Origin: Bacillota bacterium
GTDB taxonomy: Bacteria; Bacillota_I; Bacilli_A; MOL361; Turicibacteraceae
Direction of reading: 5' to 3'
Assembly (NCBI GenBank): GCA_003486705.1
Contig: DNGE01000179.1
Coordinates: forward strand, 8,707-14,461
Length of the DNA stretch: 5,755 nucleotides
This document shows positions 1 through 5,754 of this stretch, one piece after another; the stretch's first letter is position 1; each line of letters starts with the position of its first letter. The notes beneath the pieces are model-generated. The model saw only the letters and a program-made list of their open reading frames with translations, was not told the DNA's origin and made no database searches. Made by a program: the position numbers and the translations under genes.

Positions 1-597
1 TGACCCAATGTGTTTCATTGATACAAGTTTAAAGCATTGAATTAATTCAGAAATCTCTTCTTCACTAACATACGTGTGTAAAATTCCTGCCTCAATTCCT
101 TCTGTTTTGATGATTGTATGCTCATCTACTTTGTTATTTCTTAAATCTGTAAACGCAGGTGTTGCCTTAGAATTTAATGTTACGTACAATTCTCCACCGT
201 CAACTAATAAGTCATATAATTTTGAAAAAATTGATTTTAGATTTACGTAATTCGTGTGATAAATACTGTGATAAGCTAATATACAGTCAAATGATTGGCT
301 TTGGTACGGTAGATTTAACATATCCCCATGATGTAAATCCATTTCCAATCCCATTGAATCAGCTTTTTCACGCAATTCATTAAGTCCACTGTTTGAAATA
401 TCAAACGACGTTACCGTATAACCATCTTCAGCAAAAAATAATGAATGACGTCCAACACCACAACCTAAATCTAAGAATTCTTCAAAATCAAGTTTCTCCC
501 ATCTTAATCGTAAATAATAAGATTCTTCTGCTGGAGTTCGCCAAAATATTTCATCTGACTTATCCCAGTTCCAACCTTTTGATTTGATAGTCTCCAT
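1..597 (-). CDS. Class I SAM-dependent methyltransferase, C-terminus cut by window edge
   Basis: The reading frame is open for 199 codons from an ATG at 597 to the left edge, so the 3' end is missing. It is probably a small-molecule methyltransferase of the Methyltransf_11/25 type and is cytosolic, with no signal peptide or membrane segment. Visible SAM-fold landmarks are motif I DLGCGVGRHS at residues 43-52 (glycine-rich SAM loop), the acidic end of beta-2 in VTSFDIS around D66 (ribose hydroxyl contact), GDMLNLPY at 91-98 (adenine-contacting acidic loop), and FDCILAYHSIYH at 103-114 (motif IV-like). The N-terminus is rich in Trp (W9, W11, W19). The start is supported by GGAGGAGA just upstream. 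The substrate cannot be inferred. A 203-bp gap with its own candidate promoter separates it from the citrate operon on the same strand, so co-transcription is possible only by read-through. The fold is near certain; the substrate is unknown. Confidence 0.9.
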   Translation of the reverse strand, partial: METIKSKGWNWDKSDEIFWRTPAEESYYLRLRWEKLDFEEFLDLGCGVGRHSLFFAEDGYTVTSFDISNSGLNELREKADSMGLEMDLHHGDMLNLPYQSQSFDCILAYHSIYHTNYVNLKSIFSKLYDLLVDGGELYVTLNSKATPAFTDLRNNKVDEHTIIKTEGIEAGILHTYVSEEEISELIQCFKLVSMKHIGS

Positions 598-600
598 TGA

Positions 601-610
601 TCTCTCCTCC
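601..610 (-). promoter_or_regulatory. Ribosome binding site of the methyltransferase
   Basis: On the minus strand GGAGGAGAGA lies immediately before TCA and the ATG at 597. The strong Shine-Dalgarno match fixes this start. Confidence 0.8.
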
Positions 611-653
611 TAAGTATTATAAAAACAAATACCCCTTATTGTATCCATATATT

Positions 654-681
654 AGTATATCATATATTTAAATATAGTCCA
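654..681 (-). promoter_or_regulatory. Candidate sigma-A promoter for the methyltransferase
   Basis: Read on the minus strand, TGGACT (676-681, 4/6 to TTGACA) is followed after 16 bp by TATACT (654-659, 5/6 to TATAAT). The spacer is very AT-rich. Transcription would start roughly 50 nt before the methyltransferase ATG. Just upstream of the -35 box are two copies of ACACAAT (plus-strand 681-687 and 690-696) and a small palindrome GACA-AAAA-TGTC (700-711). These could be regulator contacts, but this is only suggestive. AT-rich DNA yields such boxes by chance, so confidence is modest. Confidence 0.4.
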
Positions 682-750
682 CACAATAGACACAATCCGG
701 ACAAAAATGTCACACATTCTTGTAGAAATCTGTAGTTTCATCGTACTTTT

Positions 751-774
751 AAGCGTTTTCTATGACAAAAACGC
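751..774 (-). terminator. Weak hairpin, possible terminator of the citrate operon
   Basis: Downstream of the isocitrate dehydrogenase stop, the minus strand contains GCGTTTT, an 8-nt loop, and AAAACGC (perfect 7-bp arms at 768-774 and 753-759), followed by only TTAAAAG. A second, shorter hairpin, CCAC-5 nt-GTGG, lies just before it (774-786). The U-tract is poor, so this may be an inefficient terminator or just an RNA 3' end stabiliser. Its position between two same-strand genes is what makes termination plausible. Confidence 0.35.
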
Positions 775-800
775 CACATGTAGTGGAAATTTAACCCATA

Positions 801-1796
801 TTACAAGTGTGATATAATGGCCTCAACAAATTCAGATGTCGTTGATACGCCCCCTAAATCACGTGTTAAACAATCACCGCTTGCATACACACAATATAGT
901 GCACGCTCAATTTTTTCAGCCTCATCAAACAACCCTAAATGACGTAACATCATAATTCCTGATTGCAACAGTGCTGTTGGATTAGCTAAATTTTGTCCCG
1001 CAATATCAGGTGCACTACCATGAACCGCTTCAAAAATTGCAACATCCTCCCCAATATTAGCACCGGGAATTAAACCGAGTCCCCCAACAAAACCTGCACA
1101 CAAATCAGATAAAATATCCCCATACAAATTCCCCATCACTAACACATCAGACTTTTCTGGGTGCAACACTAAATTCATACACATCGCATCAACAATCGCT
1201 TCGTTGTATGTTAAACCACCATATCCCTTTGAAATGTGGCGCACACTATCTAAAAATAAGCCATCGCTAAGTTTCATGATATTTGCTTTATGAACAGCCG
1301 TTACTTTCTCACGATTCAAACTTTTTGCCAAATCGAAGGCATATTTTGCAATGCGTTCGCTTGCTTTACGCGTAACAATTTTAATTGATTCCGCGGCATC
1401 CTCGCCCACTTTATGTTCGATTCCGACATATAAATCTTCTGAGTTTTCACGTACAATAATTAAATCTACTTCATCATAGCGTGCTTTAATGCCAGGAATT
1501 GATTTAATGGGGCGTATATTTGCATACAGATTAAAGTGTTGACGGAGTGCTACATTCACACTACGAAAGCCACTGCCTATTGGCGTGCTAATGGGTGCTT
1601 TTAACGCAATCTTATGTTTAGAAATAGAATCCAACACGGTTTCAGGTAGCGGTGTGCCATGGGTATCCATACAATGCGCTCCCGCTTCTACTACATCCCA
1701 AACAATCGGTACCTTTGCTTTTTCAAATATTTTAATGACAGCCTCACTTACTTCAGGTCCAATGCCGTCTCCTTTAATGAGTGTTACAGTTCTCAT
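801..1796 (-). CDS. icd: NAD-dependent isocitrate dehydrogenase
   Basis: 331 residues. Predicted to oxidatively decarboxylate isocitrate to 2-oxoglutarate in the cytosol, as the last step of the operon's pathway. Beta-decarboxylating dehydrogenase family features are GDGIGPEV at 9-16; the substrate helix RSVNVALR with S79, N81 and R85; R95 in NIRP; RENSEDLY at 117-123 with R116 and Y123; K170 in HKAN; and the metal-binding aspartates D227 and D231 in NLYGDILSDL. HGSAPDIAG at 259-267 places D264-I265 where NADP enzymes carry Lys-Tyr, so NAD is the likely cofactor. The length fits the compact NAD-type enzymes (about 330-340) and not the ~420-residue NADP type. The frame is open 25 codons further upstream, but the internal ATG at 1796 is chosen because AGGAGG sits 6 nt before it and the family begins at MRTVTLIKGDG. 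It overlaps the aconitase gene by 23 nt. 3-isopropylmalate or homoisocitrate dehydrogenase are alternatives, made less likely by the SxNxxxR motif and the context. Confidence 0.92.
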   Translation of the reverse strand: MRTVTLIKGDGIGPEVSEAVIKIFEKAKVPIVWDVVEAGAHCMDTHGTPLPETVLDSISKHKIALKAPISTPIGSGFRSVNVALRQHFNLYANIRPIKSIPGIKARYDEVDLIIVRENSEDLYVGIEHKVGEDAAESIKIVTRKASERIAKYAFDLAKSLNREKVTAVHKANIMKLSDGLFLDSVRHISKGYGGLTYNEAIVDAMCMNLVLHPEKSDVLVMGNLYGDILSDLCAGFVGGLGLIPGANIGEDVAIFEAVHGSAPDIAGQNLANPTALLQSGIMMLRHLGLFDEAEKIERALYCVYASGDCLTRDLGGVSTTSEFVEAIISHL

Positions 1797-3720
1797 GGTT
1801 ATCCTCCTTTGTGCGGATCGCGTTGATGGCCCCACCACATAGTAATAGGAAGCGATCGCGATTTGAAACATTTAGTTTTGTTGCGAATGTGGTCTGTTTG
1901 GTCGTGTTTGTTACCACGATCTCAGATTGTCCGTCTTCAATAACGTATTTAATATTCGTTACCACGAGTTCATCTCCTAAATCAATGGTGTCTGCATCGT
2001 CTGAATTTTTAAATTCAAGCGGCAAAATACCAGAGTTAATGAGATTCGCTTTATGAATACGGGCGAATGATTTGGCGATGACCATTTTTACACCAAGATA
2101 CAATAACACAAGGGCAGCATGTTCACGGGATGAACCTTGTCCAAAATTTTGCCCCCCTATGATAACAGAACTTGGATTAAGTTTTGCACGACTCGCAAAT
2201 GTCTCATCAACCGTTGAAAAACAATAGTTTGCTAAATATGGAACATTTGAACGATACGGTAATAATTTAGCATTCGATGGCATGATGTGATCCGTTGTAA
2301 TATTATCATCAACTTTTAATTGCACACATGCTTTGATTGTTGATTCTAACTTTGTATTAAGTGGAAATGGTTTTATATTTGGACCTCTAACAATACTTTG
2401 TTCCCCTAGATAGGGATTTAATATTTGATTATCATTCACCTCAAATACTTTCGGTTGCATGATGACTTCGTGTTCTGCAGTCGTCGGGTCTGTTAAATAC
2501 CCACGAATGGCTGAAATAGCTGCAGTTTCTGGTGAGCATAAGTAAACATTTGCTGAAAGTGTTCCACAACGCCCGTAAAAGTTACGGTTAAAGGTGCGTA
2601 AACTGACAGCCCCACTGGCTGGGGCCTGCCCCATCCCAATGCATGGTCCGCATCCGCTTTCAAGAATGCGTGCTCCTGCAGCTACTAAATCAGCTAATGC
2701 ACCATTTTTGGCAAGCATGGTTAAAACTTGCTTTGATCCCGGTGAAATAACGAGACTCACGTCAGGATGAACGGTTCTTCCTTTTAAAAGTGTTGCAACT
2801 TTCATTAAGTCTAAATACGAGCCATTTGTGCAAGACCCAATAGCAACTTGATTCACTTTAATTTCGCCAACTTCACTCACACTCTGGACGTTATCTGGGG
2901 AATGTGGCTTTGCAATGAGGGGTTTTAATTCATCTAGTTGAATGGTTATGATTTTGTCATAAACAGCATTTTCATCTGCTGCTAAAGGCGTATAATCCTC
3001 TTCGCGATGTTGTGCTTTTAAAAACTTATACGTTACTTTGTCGCTTGGAAAAATAGATGTAGTTGCCCCAAGTTCTGCTCCCATATTCGTAATGGTTGCA
3101 CGCTCAGGCACGGTTAAATGCATCAACCCATCCCCACTATATTCTAATATATAACCAACGCCACCTTTTACCGAAAGTTTCTGCAACACGTCTAAGATGA
3201 TATCTTTTGCACTCACACCGGTTTGCAACTTACCGAGTAATTGGACGTTTATTATCTTTGGCATTTTGATGTAATAAGGTACTCCCGCCATCGCTTGCGC
3301 GACATCTAAGCCTCCAGCCCCCATGGCAAGCATCCCAAGTGCCCCGTTTGTTGGGGTGTGCGAATCACTACCAATTAACGTTTCACCTGGCGTACCAAAA
3401 CGCTCTAAATGGACTTGATGACAAATGCCGTTTCCAGGCTTTGAAAAATATATCCCGTACTTATTCGCAACACTTTGAATATAGGCATGATCATCCGCGT
3501 TTTCAAATCCGACTTGTAACATATTATGATCAATATACGCAACCGAACGTTTTGTTTTTACAGTATCAATGTTCATGGCTTCTAGTTGTAAGTACGCCAT
3601 TGTCCCTGTTGAATCTTGTGTTAACGTTTGGTCAATTCGTAATCCAATTTCACTTCCAACAGTCATGTCACCACTTATTAAGTGGCTTTTTATTATTTTT
3701 TGTGCTAATGTTAAGCCCAT
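1774..3720 (-). CDS. acn: Aconitate hydratase, short (Aquifex-type, about 650 residues)
   Basis: 648 residues. Predicted to isomerise citrate to isocitrate through cis-aconitate using a [4Fe-4S] cluster. The three cluster cysteines are visible: C297 in AIGSCTNG, and C357 and C360 in SGCGPCIG. Other family landmarks are DHN at 64-66, GSDSHTPTNG at 117-126, and the swivel-domain active-site loop GGQNFGQGSSREHAAL (522-537), with S530 and R532 matching the catalytic Ser and Arg of mitochondrial aconitase. The large domain (about 1-425) and swivel domain (about 465-635) are on one chain, unlike two-subunit LeuCD or homoaconitase. It is far shorter than the ~900-residue AcnA/CitB. The final ~15 residues (IRTKEDNHENCNTH) look like a tail that runs over the icd ribosome binding site and start. 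The start at 3720 shares one base with the upstream stop (TAATG), with GGGGAG upstream. Isopropylmalate isomerase is unlikely given size and context. Confidence 0.93.
   Translation of the reverse strand: MGLTLAQKIIKSHLISGDMTVGSEIGLRIDQTLTQDSTGTMAYLQLEAMNIDTVKTKRSVAYIDHNMLQVGFENADDHAYIQSVANKYGIYFSKPGNGICHQVHLERFGTPGETLIGSDSHTPTNGALGMLAMGAGGLDVAQAMAGVPYYIKMPKIINVQLLGKLQTGVSAKDIILDVLQKLSVKGGVGYILEYSGDGLMHLTVPERATITNMGAELGATTSIFPSDKVTYKFLKAQHREEDYTPLAADENAVYDKIITIQLDELKPLIAKPHSPDNVQSVSEVGEIKVNQVAIGSCTNGSYLDLMKVATLLKGRTVHPDVSLVISPGSKQVLTMLAKNGALADLVAAGARILESGCGPCIGMGQAPASGAVSLRTFNRNFYGRCGTLSANVYLCSPETAAISAIRGYLTDPTTAEHEVIMQPKVFEVNDNQILNPYLGEQSIVRGPNIKPFPLNTKLESTIKACVQLKVDDNITTDHIMPSNAKLLPYRSNVPYLANYCFSTVDETFASRAKLNPSSVIIGGQNFGQGSSREHAALVLLYLGVKMVIAKSFARIHKANLINSGILPLEFKNSDDADTIDLGDELVVTNIKYVIEDGQSEIVVTNTTKQTTFATKLNVSNRDRFLLLCGGAINAIRTKEDNHENCNTH
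1803..1808 (-). promoter_or_regulatory. Ribosome binding site deciding the icd start
   Basis: The minus strand reads AAAGGAGGATAACC-ATG: a full AGGAGG with 6-nt spacing. It lies inside the coding sequence of the upstream aconitase gene. It excludes the 25-codon-longer start at 1871, which would add MFQIAIASYYY..., residues absent from this family. Confidence 0.88.
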
Positions 3721-5084
3721 TATACTCTCCCCTTGTACTCAGCGACCCACGCTGCTAATTCTTCATCAGTTAAGACCCCATTGCGTCCACTTGCAAACTG
3801 TTCATCAACCCACTGTTTTAAATCAAAGACAATGTCATTGTATTTATCAACTTTCTCATCACCTTTTAGCTGGTAGTAGCCATTGATCCAATGCGCTATG
3901 CCTGCAAGTCCAGAATACGATGACACCGCCACCTGCGGTGGTCGCTTTAATAATTTATCTGTATCAAAGATATTATAAATTTCTTCATCTTTTAGTAAGC
4001 CGTCTGCATGAATGCCAGCACGTGTGACATTGAAATTTTGACCGACAAATGGCATATCATTTGGCACTTTGTAGCCAATTTCTTTTTCGTAATAATCTGC
4101 GATATCGGTAATTACCGTTGTATCCATGCCATCAAGCGTACCGCGAAGCTGCGCGTACTCAAACACCATCGCCTCAAGCGGCGTGTTACCGGTGCGCTCA
4201 CCGATGCCAAGCATCGTGCAGTTTATATTACTAGCCCCATAAAGCCAGGCAGACGTGGCATTTTGTACGGCTTTGTAAAAATCATTGTGGCCATGCCACT
4301 CAATGTGTTCACTTTCAAAATGGGCGTGATGGCGTAGGCCGTATATAATTCCCTGAACGGAGCGCGGCAGGGCGGCTCCTGGATAGGTCACACCATAGCC
4401 CATCGTATCACAAGCTCGAACTTTAATAGGAATGCCACTTTCTTGACTTAATTGACTTAGCGCTCTTGCAAATGGGACTACGAATCCGTAAAAATCAGCG
4501 CGTGTAATATCTTCTAAATGACAGCGGGGTACAATACCTTGATTTAATGCCTCTTTAATAATACCTAAGTAATGATCAAACGCCTGTGAACGACTCTTCT
4601 TCATCTTTTTAAAAATATGATAATCAGAACATGAGACTAAAATCCCCGTTTCACTTAAGCCTACCTCTTTTACTAACTTAAAGTCATCCTTATTTGCCCT
4701 GATCCAACTCGTGATAACTGGGGTTTGATAACCAAGCGACAAACATTCATAAACAGCTTCACGGTCTTTTTTTGAATATAAGAAAAACTCGCTGTGTGAC
4801 ACAATCCCTTTAGGTCCACCGAGTTGATGTAAAAATGTATATAATTGTTTAATCTGTTTAACCGTATAAGGTACTCTTGATTGTTGACCATCACGAAATG
4901 ACGTATCCGTAATGAAGATTTGATCAGGCATATGAATTGGAACATGCGTGTGATTAAACGTCACCTTTGGAACTTCATCATATCGATAAATATCGCGATA
5001 CAAATTGGGCTGACTAATATCTTGTAACACGTAATTAGACTCTAACACTTCTAGTAAATTAGATTTTGAATTATGATAAATCAT
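3720..5084 (-). CDS. Probable Re-citrate synthase (isopropylmalate/homocitrate synthase-like DRE-TIM metallolyase)
   Basis: 454 residues. Predicted to condense acetyl-CoA with oxaloacetate to citrate. HMGL-like TIM-barrel signatures are DTSFRDGQQS at 60-69, HLED at 189-192, metal-ligand HGHND at 264-268 (H264, H266), GIGERTGN at 293-300 and AGIHADG at 356-362. An N-terminal extension of about 55 residues precedes the barrel, and there is no C-terminal LeuA regulatory domain. Both agree with what I recall of Re-citrate synthases such as the Clostridium kluyveri enzyme (family knowledge). Sequence alone cannot fully separate this from homocitrate or isopropylmalate synthase. The specific call rests on the immediately following aconitase and isocitrate dehydrogenase genes, a set that needs citrate. 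It is the first gene of the operon; AAAGGAG lies 10 nt before the ATG. A GC-rich patch around residues 230-315 differs from the rest of the gene. Confidence 0.85.
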   Translation of the reverse strand: MIYHNSKSNLLEVLESNYVLQDISQPNLYRDIYRYDEVPKVTFNHTHVPIHMPDQIFITDTSFRDGQQSRVPYTVKQIKQLYTFLHQLGGPKGIVSHSEFFLYSKKDREAVYECLSLGYQTPVITSWIRANKDDFKLVKEVGLSETGILVSCSDYHIFKKMKKSRSQAFDHYLGIIKEALNQGIVPRCHLEDITRADFYGFVVPFARALSQLSQESGIPIKVRACDTMGYGVTYPGAALPRSVQGIIYGLRHHAHFESEHIEWHGHNDFYKAVQNATSAWLYGASNINCTMLGIGERTGNTPLEAMVFEYAQLRGTLDGMDTTVITDIADYYEKEIGYKVPNDMPFVGQNFNVTRAGIHADGLLKDEEIYNIFDTDKLLKRPPQVAVSSYSGLAGIAHWINGYYQLKGDEKVDKYNDIVFDLKQWVDEQFASGRNGVLTDEELAAWVAEYKGRV

Positions 5085-5175
5085 CTGTTTTGTGCTCCTT
5101 TCTTTGGTAAGATTTCAGTGTATTTTTTACAATGTATATTCCTAGCTCTTTAAAATATGTCCTGATACCAACAAC

Positions 5176-5190
5176 GGGTTGCGTTTTCAT
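5176..5190 (-). promoter_or_regulatory. cre-like site (CcpA) in the citrate operon leader
   Basis: The minus strand reads ATGAAAACGCAACCC, which matches the relaxed consensus WTGNAANCGNWNNCW at all positions but the last. It lies about 90 nt upstream of the citrate synthase ATG. CcpA repression of citrate-forming genes is known in Bacillota; whether this organism has CcpA is not visible here. It fits the stricter TGWAANCGNTNWCA less well. Confidence 0.3.
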
Positions 5191-5222
5191 TTTGGATTTT
5201 TCATCTATTTACATCTTGTTAG

Positions 5223-5251
5223 ACGTTATTTACTTTGTGAAAATACATCAA
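5223..5251 (-). promoter_or_regulatory. Low-confidence promoter for the citrate operon
   Basis: On the minus strand TTGATG (5246-5251) is followed after 17 bp by TAACGT (5223-5228). The -10 matches only the key TA...T positions. The spacing is correct and it coincides with the repeat cluster described separately, but no better pair was found in 5085-5340. The implied leader is about 130 nt. I saw no T-box motif in that leader. Confidence 0.2.
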
Positions 5252-5262
5252 CACTTTGTGAA
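5232..5262. repeat. Twin 10-bp direct repeats, probable operator
   Basis: ACTTTGTGAA occurs at 5232-5241 and again at 5253-5262, exactly 21 bp apart (two helical turns), in the divergent intergenic region. Same-face spacing of identical 10-mers is typical of a dimeric or cooperative regulator site. TTGTGA is also a half-site of Rex (NADH-sensing) operators, but the matching inverted half TCACAA is absent, so the regulator is left open. Confidence 0.5.
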
Positions 5263-5275
5263 TTGATGTTTTTTT
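5245..5275 (+). terminator. Hairpin with T-run in the divergent intergenic region
   Basis: ACATCAA (5245-5251) pairs with TTGATGT (5263-5269). The intervening 11 nt can form an inner CAC-TTT-GTG stem-loop. A run of seven T (5269-5275) follows at once, giving the shape of a plus-strand Rho-independent terminator. No plus-strand gene lies immediately upstream, so it would stop transcripts running out of the antisense of the citrate operon. Its left arm overlaps the second direct repeat region, so it may instead be an operator dyad. Confidence 0.5.
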
Positions 5276-5341
5276 GTAACCCTTTCTAATCAGAAAACAG
5301 TCATAATCCGTCATTTTCTTACACAAAATACACATTTTTTG

Positions 5342-5370
5342 TTTACACAAGCGTCTATGTGTGATAAATT
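5342..5370 (+). promoter_or_regulatory. Extended -10 promoter of the lipoprotein gene
   Basis: TTTACA (5342-5347, 5/6) is followed by a 17-bp spacer and TAAATT (5365-5370, 4/6). TG one base before the -10 (5362-5363) makes it an extended -10 element. Predicted transcription start is near 5377, about 30 nt before the ATG. Confidence 0.55.
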
Positions 5371-5372
5371 AG

Positions 5373-5386
5373 TAAACGTTCGTTAA
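5373..5386. promoter_or_regulatory. Palindrome over the predicted transcription start, possible repressor operator
   Basis: TAAACGTTCGTTAA contains AACG-TT-CGTT arms (5375-5378 and 5381-5384) plus an outer T/A pair (5373, 5386). It lies directly on the predicted start site of the rightward promoter, where a repressor would block initiation. AACG/CGTT dyads resemble some TetR-family operators, but no regulator gene is present in the window. Confidence 0.3.
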
Positions 5387-5396
5387 ATTAGAACAT

Positions 5397-5401
5397 GGAG
5401 G
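5397..5401 (+). promoter_or_regulatory. Ribosome binding site deciding the lipoprotein start
   Basis: GGAGG is 3 nt from the ATG at 5405 and 6 nt from the ATG at 5408. The second ATG has workable spacing and also gives a standard MK signal-peptide start. Confidence 0.75.
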
Positions 5402-5407
5402 TTTATG

Positions 5408-5704
5408 ATGAAAGCTGTACAGTTTTTATATACTGCATTTTGTTCAACAATGATTTTAATCGGTTGTTCAAAAGGTAACATCCCCCTTGTTAATCTATAT
5501 GATCAAATGGGTATGGATGCAGTATCATATCAACCAACTGTTTTAGATGAAGCGTTTTATCGTTTTTCTTTCCTAGCAGATTGGAATTCACAAATTAAAG
5601 CTGATATTAGAACAAATATAATATTAACAAGTAAACGTCATTTCGACTTCTTATTAGAAGACGACGATGATTCACTCAGCTCAAATGATCAAATCATGAC
5701 ATAA
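5408..5704 (+). CDS. Small predicted lipoprotein of unknown function
   Basis: 98 residues, family not recognised. The N-terminus is a short lipoprotein signal: MK, a hydrophobic stretch (residues 3-19), and a lipobox L17-I18-G19-C20. Cys20 would be lipidated and Ser21 would be the +2 residue, so the mature protein should be anchored on the outer face of the membrane. The n-region is weakly charged, with a single Lys. The mature part, about 79 residues, has no cysteine other than C20, an aromatic-rich middle (FYRFSFLADW, 50-59), and an acidic patch EDDDD at 84-88 near a polar Ser/Asn/Asp-rich tail. I see no catalytic motif. It is monocistronic: own promoter upstream, strong terminator 4 nt after the TAA. 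It is divergent from the citrate operon and shares its regulatory region, which permits but does not show co-regulation. The clear signals around it make it a credible gene despite its size. Confidence 0.78.
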   Translation: MKAVQFLYTAFCSTMILIGCSKGNIPLVNLYDQMGMDAVSYQPTVLDEAFYRFSFLADWNSQIKADIRTNIILTSKRHFDFLLEDDDDSLSSNDQIMT

Positions 5705-5708
5705 AATA

Positions 5709-5754
5709 AATAAACAAAAAGACATCAAGGTTACTTGATGTCTTTTTGTTTATT
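5709..5754 (+). terminator. Strong Rho-independent terminator after the lipoprotein gene
   Basis: A perfect 21-bp inverted repeat (arms 5709-5729 and 5734-5754) with a GTTA loop. The core stem is GACATCAAG/CTTGATGTC, flanked by A-rich DNA on the left and TTTTTGTTTATT on the right. The symmetric A- and T-tracts mean it could also stop a convergent transcript entering from the right. Confidence 0.95.

Noticed and set aside
177..587. Two plus-strand frames of 68 and 64 codons
   Set aside because: They lie antisense to the methyltransferase, whose motifs are unmistakable; they have no ribosome binding site or family features.
1797..1871. N-terminal extension of isocitrate dehydrogenase by 25 residues
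   Set aside because: The extension overlaps the ribosome binding site, is foreign to the family, and lies within the aconitase coding sequence.
3339..3886. Plus-strand frames of 139 and 105 codons
   Set aside because: They are antisense to the aconitase and citrate synthase genes and have low-complexity, non-protein-like composition.
5119..5131. TGTA-TTTTT-TACA as a GlnR/TnrA nitrogen-control site
   Set aside because: The spacing is too short for TGTNA-N7-TNACA, and such AT-rich dyads arise easily by chance.
5085..5220. T-box or other amino-acid riboswitch in the citrate operon leader
   Set aside because: No T-box core like GGTGGNACCGCG and no clear antiterminator pair; only short 4-bp stems around 5172-5181.
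5236..5252. Full Rex operator at the first TTGTGA
   Set aside because: The left half matches but the inverted TCACAA half is absent, so only a half-site resemblance is reported.
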